From Lepidostoma basale (taxonomy: Eukaryota > Arthropoda > Insecta > Trichoptera > Lepidostomatidae): DNA of 64,000 nucleotides. Below are positions 30,357 through 40,009 of the stretch, one piece after another. Within the stretch, counting starts at the first letter, position 1; each line of letters begins with the position of its first letter. The position numbers and the translations under genes were made by a program. The stretch lies in NCBI GenBank assembly GCA_022606425.2, contig JAHDVF020001050.1, positions 1,266,001-1,330,000 of the forward strand. The letters run 5' to 3'. Below the pieces are notes generated by a model. The model made no database searches and was not told the origin of the DNA. It was given only the letters and a program-made list of their open reading frames with translations.

Positions 30357-30811
30357 AACTAACTAACTAACGATCACGCCATCTCCCCGGAGGGGTTAGT
30401 AGGGAGAATGGATCGCCACAATGCTCTGTTCTGGCATACCTCTCGTGCTTCTTCTACATTTTTACATCGTACCATGGACGCACGTCAATTATTCCGACTT
30501 CGAATGTGACCGCCTTTTAGTAATTGATTAATTTGGTCATGCCATGTTTTCCTCGGTCATCCACGGCTTATTTTTCCACTAACGTGCGATAACTATGTCC
30601 AAACCATCTCAAGGATCTTTTTTAATTTTATCCATGATGCGGTCATCTGCCTTACATTTCTTTCTTATTTCATCGTTCGGTATTATATCTCACAACGTTT
30701 TCCCGCACATTATTCTTAGTGATCTCATTTCTACGGCATTCCTGCTTTCATCCTTCTTTGCTAGCTCAAAGCTTCACTTCATTATATGAGGGTTGGCACT
30801 AGAATGTCATT
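30357..30811 (-). mobile_element. GTTA-LINE, second subfamily, inside the SINE
   Basis: From the antisense tail AACTAACTAACTAACG to the TLIYEVKLWA-type codons. It belongs with 8542-9031. Frames are broken. Confidence 0.7.
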
Positions 30812-30905
30812 TTGTTGTCACGTTAATTCTATACCAGACCAAAGAGAGGGTGACAATCACACAGCTATCGCTGGGAATCGAACCTGGACCTTTGGCATGG
30901 CAGAT

Positions 30906-31090
30906 CCGACAGATTTTAAATCTAACCTAAAAACCCACCTTTTTAAAATATCGCGTAAAATATAAACAGCGGTTGTCTAATTGCTAGTGTCAGATGCAGC
31001 TCTCGTGACTAAAACATTGTCAAAGCGCCCTTGATGTGAACTTCTCACAAAAACGGCGATATACAAATTAACGCAATTATGTTTACTATT
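30906..31090 (+). mobile_element. L2/CR1-like LINE 3' tail inside the SINE
   Basis: It begins at the PTDFKSNLKTHLFKISRKI codons and runs through GTCAGATGCAGCTCTCGTGAC and AAAACGGCGATAT. It is flanked by ATGGCAG at both sides. Confidence 0.7.
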
Positions 31091-31139
31091 ATGGCAGTCA
31101 TAGTTCTTACCGCTCTGTCACTTAGGTCGTATTTGTAAA

Positions 31140-31262
31140 AAAAATATTATTGTTAAAATTTGAAAAACTGTTAATATTTCACAATTTCTTTTTATTCACT
31201 GAGAGTGTCCCGACAGCTGTTTCGCCAATCGATGTTGGCATCATCAGGTGTTACAATAAACT
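31140..31262 (-). repeat. Hammerhead-like repeat, family 1, single arm
   Basis: Antisense arm with trailer, CACTCTCAGTGAATAAAA region and motif. It ends just before the family-4 arm. Confidence 0.6.
31212..31247 (-). ncRNA. Hammerhead-like motif, family 1, good copy
   Basis: Antisense: CUGAUGA, U, GCCAA/UUGGC stem with loop CAUCGA, GAAAC, palindrome ACAGCTGT, C. Both core boxes are canonical and the stem is intact. Confidence 0.55.
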
Positions 31263-31319
31263 AAAGTAACAAACGAAAAGACTTACTTATTAGTAGCAAA
31301 GTTTTTATTAATGATATTA

Positions 31320-31620
31320 GTAATCATTAATTATTTATAATAGTAAACACGAATGTTTAATGGTTTTACTTGGATTTAATTTATATTCATTATATTATAT
31401 AAATAGTGACAAATTTGTTTCGCCTTGCGAGGGCATTCTCAAACTGAACCTAATCGGCAAAAAGTGTGTCCTTTTATTGATTTTGGAAAACTTAACGGTG
31501 GGGAGTAATTATATCATGCAAATCTTTTTGAGTTGTTAAATAAAACTATATTAAGGTTTTTCTTAGTATGGGTGTGGGTACTTCATTATGTATGGGTATT
31601 ACATCATTTACCATATTTAC
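31320..31620 (-). repeat. Hammerhead-like repeat, family 4, with leader
   Basis: The motif lies at 31408-31442, with trailer at 31320-31405. On the other side is a leader of about 150 bp with AAAAAGTGTGTCCTTTTATTG and GAGTTGTTAAATAAAA, also present in opposite orientation at 38750-38880. So the unit extends upstream of the motif. Confidence 0.6.
31408..31442 (-). ncRNA. Hammerhead-like motif, family 4
   Basis: Antisense: UUGAGAA, U, GCC/GGC hairpin with loop CUCGCAA, GAAAC, palindrome ACAAATTTGT, C. Identical to 797-832 in the core. Confidence 0.5.
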
Positions 31621-31629
31621 ATTCTTTAA

Positions 31630-32045
31630 GTCAAGTCAAGAGTATTAGTATTTTGAACGTACTTTCATTAAAATGAAAGACTTCGATTTCTGAGGAGACC
31701 GCATTTAGCATATTGATTGCTCTTCCCACCGTTGCCCAAAGAGACAGGTTGGTTCTGGCAGACGGTAGGTAAAACAATCTATGCTGTCACTGTCGGAGAT
31801 ATTTATCGGGAACAAAAAACCTACATCCACCAGCCCGGCCGAGTTCTCGAAATATTCCCTGATTAATCTAAAGAAAAATAGGTTATGAGATGATCATCTC
31901 TTTAAAGCTACAAATATTTAGTCCCCTACATTCTCAATAGAAAAACCGTGAAATAGAGCCACGGATAGCTACTATACTCCCTCATATAGAGCCATGGTTA
32001 GCTATCGTACTCCCCCATGTAGAGATACTTTAGAAAAAGAAGAAA
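31630..32045 (-). mobile_element. GATTT-LINE coding end, decayed
   Basis: Antisense parts match PVGRAISLLN, RTNLSLWAT-like and DRYLRQ regions. A short repeated part near 31960-32020 (GCCA-GGTTAGCTA) is a local duplication. Confidence 0.65.
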
Positions 32046-32147
32046 ATAAGATTTCATTATTATTATTATTATTATTTTGTTGAATCGCTCTTTACATCAT
32101 GACAGCAAGAGCCAAATCGATGTAAAGGGTATAGTATAGCTACATAT

Positions 32148-32320
32148 GATAGTGATTCTCGTGAAATGTGATAGGTAGCTAATCTATCGCCATTTTATTG
32201 TCAGGTTTATTCTACACCAGACCAAAGGCAGTGTGACAATCACACTGCCCTCGCCGGGAATCGAACCCGGAACCTTCGGGGTGGCAGTCAATGTACTTAC
32301 CACTTGGCCACGAAGGTCGG
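32148..32320 (-). mobile_element. tRNA-headed SINE, 3'-short copy
   Basis: Head with sense CTTCGTGGCCAAGTGGTAAGT, B box GGTTCGATTCCC and hairpin. The body stops at AATCACTATCA. The head is nearly identical to 59089-59178. The (ATT)n at 32059-32088 lies just beyond. Confidence 0.75.
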
Positions 32321-32873
32321 TTAGTTATGTCGAGAATCTGATCACATTAATGTAAAATTGATGGACGTAACTATAATTTTTAATACACCATAATTGTCGT
32401 GTATTTACACTTTTATGGCTTCCGAAACCGTATATTGCCCAAGGACGCATGTTTTCCATTACAAAATGAAATACCGGATATATTTCTCTCGTCTTATCTC
32501 CCACCTAACTCCCGGAGGATAGAACGCAGATGGGCCTCGTGCGCAGTGTTCGCTATTAAAGTAATTAATGTTCGTCCCATTTGCATAATATCTTTATTAT
32601 GATCCGACCCGATAGAGGGCGCCCCGTTCCCAGGCCTTTGTTTTGTTAATGGCGAGTTAATAAGCCAATAATTTTGATTATCACTTAAAACGTTCTAAAA
32701 GATAATAAAATATATTTATTTTTCTTATTATTACAGTTAAAAAAACATTGTTTAATTTCATTATTAAAAAAAAATACGATTAAATCTGCATATTTCACAT
32801 AATTATAACAAACATGTTCAAATAAAAACCTTAGAAACACATAAAGAAAAATAAAATCAAAAGTGATGAGATA
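32321..32873. other. No recognised feature
   Basis: The part 32395-32680 is of mixed composition and might be conserved non-coding DNA. No gene is supported. Confidence 0.3.
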
Positions 32874-33465
32874 GTGGAGAAGAATATTGAAAGAAGGGTT
32901 GGGGCAGGCAGCAGAGTAAATGGTGCACATAAAATTGTCATCGCAAACAAAAGCTTATTCAAAAAAGCTAAGATGGTGTTCTTGTGTATGGAATTGAAGC
33001 ATGGAACTGGCAAAAGTAGGATAAAATTAGAATAAATGCAGTAGAAATGAGATCTCTAAGACGAATGTGCGATAAATCTGTATATGATAGAGTGTCATAT
33101 GCAAGTATAAGAAGTGAATACAGTGCGAATGAAAGTGTTATGATTAAAATAATAAAAGTGTTGTTAAGATGGTTTGGACACATGGAAAGAATGAGGGGAC
33201 AGAGAATGGTGAAGAAGGTATATGTAAACGACGTGAACGGAACTAGAAATAGAGGAAAGCCGAGGAAAACGTGGCACAATCAAATCAATTAAATATTGAA
33301 TAGCGGTCACGTGAGGAGTCGGAGAAATCGACGTGCGTGCATGACAAGATGTATGAATGTATAAGAATCGAGAGAAGTATGTCAGAACAGAACAGTATGG
33401 CGGTCCATACTTTCTGCCTATCTCTCCGGGGAGACGGCGTGATGGTTAGTTAGTTAGTTAGTTAG
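32874..33465 (+). mobile_element. GTTA-LINE 3' end
   Basis: From the RRVGAGSRVNGAHKIV codons to (GTTA)5. A deletion removes part of MAVHNGVLVPT. Open 33047-33292. Confidence 0.75.
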
Positions 33466-33469
33466 TCTA

Positions 33470-33595
33470 TCGAAGTTTAATTATATTTTATGTGAATGAC
33501 AGGTTTCTCTGGTCGAATGGAATGGCCAAATTCACATAAAATATAATAAATTTCTAGAACTCGGACGTTTTCATTTGTTTTTATTGAGATAGAGT
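33470..33595. repeat. Hammerhead-like family-2 foldback, core lost
   Basis: Trailer arms ATATTTTATGTGAATGACA and TTCACATAAAATATAATAAA face each other, but the central motifs are reduced to TTTCTCTGGTCG. Confidence 0.45.
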
Positions 33596-33599
33596 TCTA

Positions 33600-33794
33600 C
33601 ATGATTGTAAAAAGAAAGAAAGACGCCCTTAAGCAGCTGCAAACAACGTGCCAATGGGAACTCGCCAACCCGGAAGACCTGCGAAGAGATGGCGAGACAG
33701 TTGTTCTGTGTCCCAGGAGACTTCGACGCCATAAAAACAGATCCACAGATCTATTAAAAGAGGAAGAAGAAGAAAAAGAAGTAAAAAAAACAAA
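33600..33794 (+). other. Unplaced repeat-like piece with GAA tail
   Basis: A 67-codon open frame (33601-33804) and a GAA-rich end suggest a LINE tail, but I do not recognise the residues. Confidence 0.3.
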
Positions 33795-34030
33795 CATTTA
33801 TTGACGAATTTTTGATGAATTGTCAGTTCTCTGGTCTATGGGAACGTGCTGTTGTTCGAGTTACGGATAACGTCCGCTGAGCAAGACGACGTCTACCGAA
33901 CGCCGACCTCTTATATAGTCGTTGGGCAGGTGATGCGCCTACGCGTCTGAAATTTACGATGCCATATCGCCAGAGGAGTGATGTGTCATATAAATTACGT
34001 ATTTATATGCGTAAGGGGTCAGATTATTTT
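33795..34030 (-). mobile_element. Possible LTR fragment
   Basis: Antisense reading has CGACTATATAAGAGG, then a GC-rich stretch, then AATAAA near 33797. The order fits an LTR promoter and poly(A) signal. Ends were not found. Confidence 0.3.
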
Positions 34031-34384
34031 GTTACAAAAATATTGGTGAAATCATTTTAGAAATATTGAAGTAAATGGAATTTTCAGACAAAGGGGAATT
34101 TCGTATAAAAGTCTTATGGTCCTCGGCTAAGATCACTAGCGGTTATCTTGTACATGTTATACATTGAGAGAGTTCGCCAAAACTTTAACCCAATACTATC
34201 TCCTTCAATAAGTTAAGGGTTGCCGCTATAAATAAAATATTCAGATAATGTTTATTTGTAATACTTAAGGAAACGTTCTTTTATTTTATAATAAATGCAT
34301 GTCAAACAAATAAGGAACATTAATTTCTTTAAATATTTCTATACATTTAATAATATCATTAACAGAAAGTTTGAGATACAATAA
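34031..34384. other. No recognised feature
   Basis: AT-rich DNA. Confidence 0.3.
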
Positions 34385-34655
34385 TTACTGTTAAAATTTC
34401 AAACACTGTTATAATATCACAATTCCTTTTTATTCACTGAGAGTGTCGCGCCAGCTGTTTCGCCAACCAATGTTGGCATCATTACTAATAAACTAGTTTA
34501 TTGTTACACCCGATGATGCCAACATCGGTTGGCAAACAGCTGTCGCGACACTCTCAGTGATTAAAAAGAAATTGTGATATCATAACAGTGTTTTGAATTA
34601 TAACAGTAATAATGTTGAAGTATCATAGTGTTTCGGTCAAAACAATGGACTATTT
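34385..34655. repeat. Hammerhead-like foldback, family 1
   Basis: Inverted arms around 34485-34509, as at 3620-3875, with trailers on both sides and GTATCATAGTGTTTCGG at the right end. The left core has decayed to AGTAATGA. Confidence 0.7.
34510..34544 (+). ncRNA. Hammerhead-like motif, family 1, mutated boxes
   Basis: CCGATGA, T, GCCAAC/GTTGGC stem, AAAC (G lost), palindrome ACAGCTGT, C. Confidence 0.45.
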
Positions 34656-34679
34656 AAATAGTAAATAATACATAATGAA

Positions 34680-34903
34680 ATAATATTATGAACTCAAAAT
34701 TATAACAATGACAGAGACAGCGCCTCCCCCAGGTCAACTACACTATCAGTAAATACGTCGACTTCCGAGATGACACGATTTAGCAAAGATATTGCTCTAC
34801 CTCCCGGCATAACCATTGGTTCTGCATCGTGGGAGATAAAACAATCTATGGCCTCTTTGTTGAAGATAATTATCAGGGACCTACAATGGTTGGAACAACC
34901 CAA
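34680..34903 (-). mobile_element. Jockey-like LINE coding end, diverged
   Basis: Antisense reading gives MVMPGGRAISLLNRVISEVDVF, part of the frame 34700-35077, which matches the GATTT-LINE end. Confidence 0.6.
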
Positions 34904-35348
34904 TGAAATTGGCAGAAGAAGGATGAGAGCAGAATAAATGCGGTAAAAGATGAGGTCCTTAAGATGTATGTGTGATAGAACGATGTACGATAGAATCTCA
35001 AATGCTGATATTTGTAAGGAATGTAAAGCGAAAGAAGTTATAAGGAACAAAATTATGAAAGGACATATGGAGCGCATGGGTGAAGATAGAATGGTTAAAA
35101 AAGTATACGTTTACGATGTAAATGGGGTACGGAATCGAGGTAGACCGAGGAAAACATGGCATGACCAAATTAATCAAATTTTAAAGTTTGGTCATGTTAG
35201 AAGCCGGAAGAATCGACGTGCGTTTATGTCTCGCTGTATGAATGTGAAAACGCTAGAGAGGTATGTCACCATAGAGTAGTGTGGCGGTCAATTCTTTCTG
35301 TCTACCCCTGCGACGAAACGGCGTGATGCTGTTGTTGTTGTTGTTGTT
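34904..35348 (+). mobile_element. GTTA-LINE relative with (GTT)n tail
   Basis: It encodes MRSLRCMCDRTMYDRIS, GHMERMGEDRMVKKVYVYD and GRPRKTWHDQINQI, but the RWF residues are deleted. The 3' module reads CGACGAAACGGCGTGATG and the tail is (GTT)6 rather than (GTTA)n. The copy at 63254 shares this. Confidence 0.75.
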
Positions 35349-35351
35349 AAA

Positions 35352-35510
35352 AATAAAAAGCTGTTTATGGTATCACAATTTTTCAATATTTAATTTCATT
35401 TTTTCGCGACAGCTGTTTCGTCGGTTGACGTTGACAAAACAGCTGACGCGAAAAAGAAAAAAAATGTTGAAGTATCATAGTGTTTGATGAAAACAATGGA
35501 CTATTAATAA
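35352..35510. repeat. Hammerhead-like family-1 foldback, centre deleted
   Basis: The arms TTTTTCGCGACAGCTGTTTCG and the AAAACAGCTGACGCGAAAAA side face each other around CGGTTGACGTTGAC. One trailer ends GTATCATAGTGTTTG. The CTGATGA boxes are missing. Confidence 0.5.
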
Positions 35511-35519
35511 TATTTGATA

Positions 35520-35984
35520 TGTTTTTTTTAGTAAAAAAATTGGCAATCCTGAATGTATCGGATAGGGAGGTAAATATTTGCGCGGAGAGCAATCTGGTGT
35601 ATCGAATATTGTTAGTAATTAGTTTGTAAGTTCGCGTCATATTCGGGGGCACAGCGCCCGACCTACCCCGCCCGCCCTCGCCGGCCCCACCCGCTCCGTG
35701 CGCCTCCCAAGTTTTGTCCAGACATCTGGGCGGATATTGTTTTGTTGTTTTTTTTATTACAAGACCGTTCCAAGTGTTACCGACGCCAAACTTTATGAAT
35801 TGACACCATCAGCTTCCTAATGATTTTTCTCCAAATCTAATTCATGGTTGTAACATATGACAATTTTTATTTATTTAACATTAAGTAAAAATAATTGAAT
35901 AAAATAATAATATTTTGTCTTTCTCGAATGTTACCAATACTTATAGACAAATACTGCATTTGAAAAAAAAGAATATAAAGTGTT
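35520..35984. other. No gene; short GC-rich patch
   Basis: 35640-35745 is very GC-rich and contains many CG dinucleotides. It has no repeat partner here. Confidence 0.35.
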
Positions 35985-35985
35985 T

Positions 35986-36833
35986 CCCAAGTTGTCATCG
36001 CAAACAAAACCTATCCAAAAATCAAATCAAATCAGTTTATTTCATCAACAGATATTACAAAAAATATTTTTAAGGCATCTATTGAGAACAGGTAAAATAA
36101 TATATTATATATAGTATACTACCAGAAACGCATAAGAGATGGTTCAACATTAGGAAGACAGGATACTCTGATTTCACTAACATGAAAGACGTCGTTCTCC
36201 GAAGAGACCGCGTTCAGCAGACTAATTGCTCTTCCCACCGGCGTCACCAGAGGCAGATTGGTTCTGGCGGCTGGTAGGTAAAACAATCTGTGCTGTCGCT
36301 GTCGGAGATATCTATCGGAGACAAAAAGCCGAACACCCGAAAAAAGCTAGAATGGCAGTGCATAGTATTCTTGTGCTGACAAAACTGGCAAAAGAAGGAT
36401 GAAAGTAGAATAAATGCAGTAGAAATGAGATCCCTTAGACTGATGTGTGTGAAATCTGTATATGAAAGATCATCGATTACAAATATAAGAAGTGAATGCG
36501 GTGCAAATAAAAGTGTTGTGAACAAAATAATGGAAGGGTCGTTAAGATAGTTTGGACACATGGAAAGAATGAGAGAAGAGAGAATGGTGAAGAAAGTATA
36601 TGTAAACGACGTAAACGGAGCTAGAAATAGAGGAAGGCCGAGAAAAACGTGGCACGATCAAATCAATCAAATATTGAATATCGGCCACGTGAGGAGTAGG
36701 AGAAATCGACGCGCGTGCATGACAAGATGTATGCATGTAGAGGAAGCGAGAGAAGTATGTCAGGAAAGAAAAGTGTTGCGGTACATTATTTCTGCCTACC
36801 CCTTCGGGGAGACGGCGTGATGGTTAGTTAGTT
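35986..36833 (+). mobile_element. GTTA-LINE, split by a GATTT-LINE
   Basis: The first scrap 35986-36019 has the VVIANKTYPK codons. The rest, 36337-36833, runs from KKARMAVH to the tail. Open 36560-36820 ends with the natural stop. Confidence 0.75.
36020..36336 (-). mobile_element. GATTT-LINE 3' end inside a GTTA-LINE
   Basis: From CAAATCAAATCAGTTTATT through the 3' untranslated region to the DRYLRQRQHRLFYLP codons. The insertion point is in an A run. Confidence 0.75.
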
Positions 36834-36861
36834 AGAGAGTTTAATAAATACTCCTGTCTTA

Positions 36862-37206
36862 CTTGTGATGAAATAAGAAAGAAATGTAAGGCTGATGACT
36901 ACATCATGGATAAAATTAAAAAAAGGATCCCTGAGATGGTTTGGGCATATGGAACGAATGGATGATAGTAGAATGGTTAAAAAGTTGTACACAAGCAGCG
37001 TGAGTGGAAAAAGAAGCCGAGGACGACCGAGGAAAACATGGCATGACCAAAATAATCAATTACTAAAAGGCGGCCACATTCGAAGTCGGAATAATCGACG
37101 TGCGTACATGGTACGATGTATGAATGTAGAGGAAGTCCGAGAGGTATGCCAGGACAGAGCATTATGGCGATCCATCCTCTCTGCCTCATCCTCGTTAGTT
37201 AGTTAC
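36862..37206 (+). mobile_element. GTTA-LINE, second subfamily, 3' end
   Basis: Open 36895-37212 (RWFGHMERMDDSRMVKKLYT, GRPRKTWHDQ, MVRCMNVEEVREVCQDRALW). It closely matches 61404-61946. About 30 bp of the 3' module are deleted before GTTAGTTAGTTAC. Confidence 0.75.
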
Positions 37207-37317
37207 TTGTGATTTTTCATTACCGCACTCGCATACAATCCACAAACAAAAACGAAAATACAAATTTAAAATATATTTTTATATTACCCATATGAAATTC
37301 GGGTGCAAGCGTAACTA

Positions 37318-37455
37318 TAATCTTCTTCAGCTTGTCTCCATCCACTGCTGGGCGTAAGCTTCTCCACCCCCACGCCATCCCTTTCCATCTCTCGCCAGTG
37401 TTCTCCAGGCTCTCTCCGCCTTCTGCACAGAATCATCGCTCCACCGAAACTAAAA
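37318..37455 (-). mobile_element. LINE 3' coding end, type Q
   Basis: The antisense strand gives RWSDDSVQKAERAWRTLARE and SSGWRQAEEDYS, a typical LINE polyprotein ending. Confidence 0.5.
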
Positions 37456-37479
37456 TAGTTGATATCAAATATTATAGTC

Positions 37480-37676
37480 ATACAATATTCAAATACAAAG
37501 CATTTTCTCATTAATTAAAACAGTTAAAATTGAGTTTTACACTTTTTTTAAAAACACTTTGTATAAAACGCCAACCGGTTTCACTCTGTAATGAGCTTCA
37601 ACAGGGCTATACACAAAAAAAGTGTTTGGCTTCTCATAAAAAAAGTTAGCTTCCTATTGAAATTCGGTAATAATGT
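37480..37676 (-). repeat. Hammerhead-like repeat, family 7
   Basis: Motif at 37573-37604, with trailer GGCGTTTTATACAAAGTGTTT antisense. One copy only. Confidence 0.45.
37573..37604 (-). ncRNA. Hammerhead-like motif, family 7
   Basis: Antisense: CUGUUGA, A, GCUC/GAGU stem with loop, GAAAC, palindrome ACCGGT, U. Only A6 of the first box differs from the hammerhead consensus. Confidence 0.45.
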
Positions 37677-37677
37677 T

Positions 37678-38142
37678 TCTAAGGATTAATTAAATCTCAA
37701 TGGAGACGAAGATGTAAATAGTTTTTTTTTTTTTGGAAACAGAATATGGTGGCCGAAGCGTTAACAGGACTTATGACCTGTCATTGGTTGGGTTAAGCGA
37801 TCGCTTTATGTTAACAACATTCGCCATTCCGCCCTACTTACGACCACCACGTCTGACAAATTTTTGAAAGACTATAATACGTCTCAACATAGTAATATAT
37901 ATATGCTACTATGTTGAGACACACTTCACATTTTTTAGGTCAATCGACACTAGCGCTATCTATTAAGAATATACGTAAGCATTAAGCAGAAAATCTTTAT
38001 TAATGCAATGTGAAAGGCTTCGCAACTATCATACATTGCTAGACAACGCCTGGAGATCGAATTTCCTCGGCCTCCATATTTTGTTTCCAAAAAAAAAAAA
38101 GATTTACATCTTCGTCTCTATTGAGATACAAATAATCCTTAA
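37678..38142. mobile_element. MITE-like element Q, short-TIR type
   Basis: About 465 bp with terminal inverted repeats of about 38 bp starting AAGGATTAATT and containing TCTCAAT-GAGACGAAGATG. It includes a perfect hairpin near 37888-37922 (TGTCTCAACATAGTA type). No coding capacity. Confidence 0.7.
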
Positions 38143-38216
38143 AAATGACTAACCCGCAATGGGTTAAATCCAGTATTTGTCTACAAGTATTTGTATACAT
38201 TCAAAAAACAAATTGT

Positions 38217-38672
38217 AATGTTTCTAAATATTTGTGAAATGTATACTTATATCTGTATACGAATCCTGGATTTTCACCTGTGGGTGGTTAATTTAAATTT
38301 TTAATTATATCTCAATAGAGACGAAGAAACAAACTGGAAACTGACTATGGATGATCAAAGTGTTTACAGGACTTATGACCTGTCATTGGTTGGGTTAAGC
38401 GCACGCTTTTATGTAATTACAACATTCCCCATTCCACCATTGTTATGATCATGTATGATACATTTTTTGGAAGTTGTATATATACTCCAAATCCATACTT
38501 ATTTTCACGTGGCAGTTCCAGTTAGCCATCTATGTAGATTTGATTGTACTAATTAATCAAAAGGTCGTAACCAAAAGGTCATAAGTCCTGTAAACACCTT
38601 GATCATCCATAGTCAGTTTCCAGTTTGTTTCTTCGTCTCTATTGAGATATAATTAAAAATGTAATGTTTCTG
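38217..38672. mobile_element. MITE-like element Q, long-TIR type, internally deleted
   Basis: Left terminal repeat with GTATACTTATATCTGTATACG and ACCTGTGGGTGG. The right side is an inverted copy of the GACTTATGACC region and inner repeat only. Confidence 0.65.
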
Positions 38673-38883
38673 TTTATATATTGTATTATAATAATGTATT
38701 GACCCTCAAAATCCTAGAAATTCAGTTGTTAATTTATTTGTCACTCATCATTAGTTCTAAGAAAAACCTTTAAAAATTTGTATTTAACAACTCAAAAATT
38801 AATATTACGAGTATGTACTTTCTCCCACCCATAAGATGGTTAAATTCAATAGAAGGACACACTGTTTGGCGATTTGGTTCGGT

Positions 38884-38918
38884 TTGAGAATGCCCTCACA
38901 AGGCGAAACAAATTTGTC
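38884..38918 (+). ncRNA. Hammerhead-like motif, family 4, best copy
   Basis: TTGAGAA (38884-38890), T, GCC/GGC stem with loop CTCACAA, GAAAC, palindrome ACAAATTTGT, C38918. U3 and A8 take the place of the C3-G8 pair. Confidence 0.5.
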
Positions 38919-38965
38919 ACAATTTATATAAATTAAATCCAAGTAAAACTACTAAACAATCGTGT

Positions 38966-39153
38966 TTCTTCTTCTTCGATGCCCCTACAGCCCATATCGA
39001 GCCTTAGCCTCCAGTATTCTTCGCCTCCAACTCCTCCTTTCCTCCGCTTCGATCCTCCAATCTGACACTCGTAACAATTTCGCCCCATCTTCATCCTCCC
39101 ATCGCAGCCTTGGTCGTCCAATTGTTCTTCTACCACCTAGGCGCCACCTCAGC
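38966..39153 (-). mobile_element. LINE 3' end, type N, with 8-bp TSD
   Basis: The antisense strand encodes RRTIGRPRLRWEDEDGAKLL and EERRSWRRILEAKARYGL, then GAA repeats (TTC at the left). TCGTGTTT is present on both sides. It is inserted in the family-4 trailer. Confidence 0.7.
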
Positions 39154-39210
39154 ATTCGTGTTTACTATTATAAATTAAGTAATTTTCCACTTTTGAGTTA
39201 ATTTTTCTAG

Positions 39211-39734
39211 AATCATTTCAACGGTCTTGCACCTACGTCATCGGGAGAACTCCTTGCATAAGAATATCAAATTCTGGTAGAATTAGATTTTTTAGTCTCA
39301 AAAATAATAAATTGCAAGATTTAAATATATTTAAAAAAAACAACAATAACGGATACTACAACTAACGAAGAAACAAATATTTTGGCTAACAAAAAATTCG
39401 TTTCCTTTTTATCCAACCTCGTATAATACCTGGGATTATTCACGGTACTTATGTAGGCAGGAGGAATAATATTTCGTGGGGTTATCTCAAAATAAAAACA
39501 GATCCATAATGACTTCCAACTTGACTCTTCCTTTAAAAAAACAATCCATCTTTCTAAATCTAGCAAACAATTTATTTGAAAAAATATCACTCCGGACATA
39601 TTTATCTACATTCCTAGCACAGTTTTCACGAATAACGTTTTTGTATCCAATGTTACTGGAACGACGAGCAAGAGCTGCATTGTTCTAAGTCCATTTCAAA
39701 TAAAAATATATGTAAAACAAAATTAGTATATGTA
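39211..39734. other. No recognised feature
   Basis: An antisense 92-codon frame (39321-39599) overlaps a sense 70-codon one, and neither is recognised. The sense part NLANNLFEKISLRTYLSTFL may be a LINE scrap. Confidence 0.3.
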
Positions 39735-39925
39735 AATCATCATTATGGGCAAATTAGAAGGAAAGCGACCACAAACCAAGCCGCTGGTCCGATCAAATCA
39801 GGGCACTGACTGGTCCCTAGTGGACTAACGGGTGTCAGGAGCACATGGAGTGCCATGGTCAATGGTTTACAGGATAGAAACGACACTCAATAATGAGGAA
39901 TACGATTAAGAAGAAGAAGGCGAAT
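39735..39925 (+). mobile_element. RTE-like LINE 3' end, type P
   Basis: It matches 27070-27304 with deletions (GKLEGKRP, RSNQGTDWS in mixed frames) and ends AAGAAGAAGAAGG. Confidence 0.6.
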
Positions 39926-40009
39926 AAGAAAACGACAAATTTTTGGATTTAAAAAAAACTAACACTGATTCAAATCAATGATATTAAAATTTATTTTACA
40001 CTAGATCTG

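Larger units (their letters stand above)
30212..31131 (-). mobile_element. tRNA-headed SINE with two nested LINE insertions
   Basis: SINE parts lie at 30212-30356, 30812-30905 and 31091-31131 in the right order for one antisense copy (body, middle with hairpin and B box, tRNA-like head). The first gap holds a GTTA-LINE (TSD-like CATTTTAT/CATTTTGT). The second holds an L2/CR1-like tail (TSD ATGGCAG). Confidence 0.75.
38690..39210 (+). repeat. Hammerhead-like repeat, family 4, split by a LINE
   Basis: Leader 38690-38880, motif 38884-38918, trailer to 38965 and again from 39154. The interruption is the type-N LINE. The empty version is at 31340 (antisense). Confidence 0.65.

Noticed and set aside
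33601..33804. Host exon in a GAA-ending frame
   Set aside because: The GAA-rich end and repeat setting suggest a LINE tail; nothing supports splicing or a known protein.
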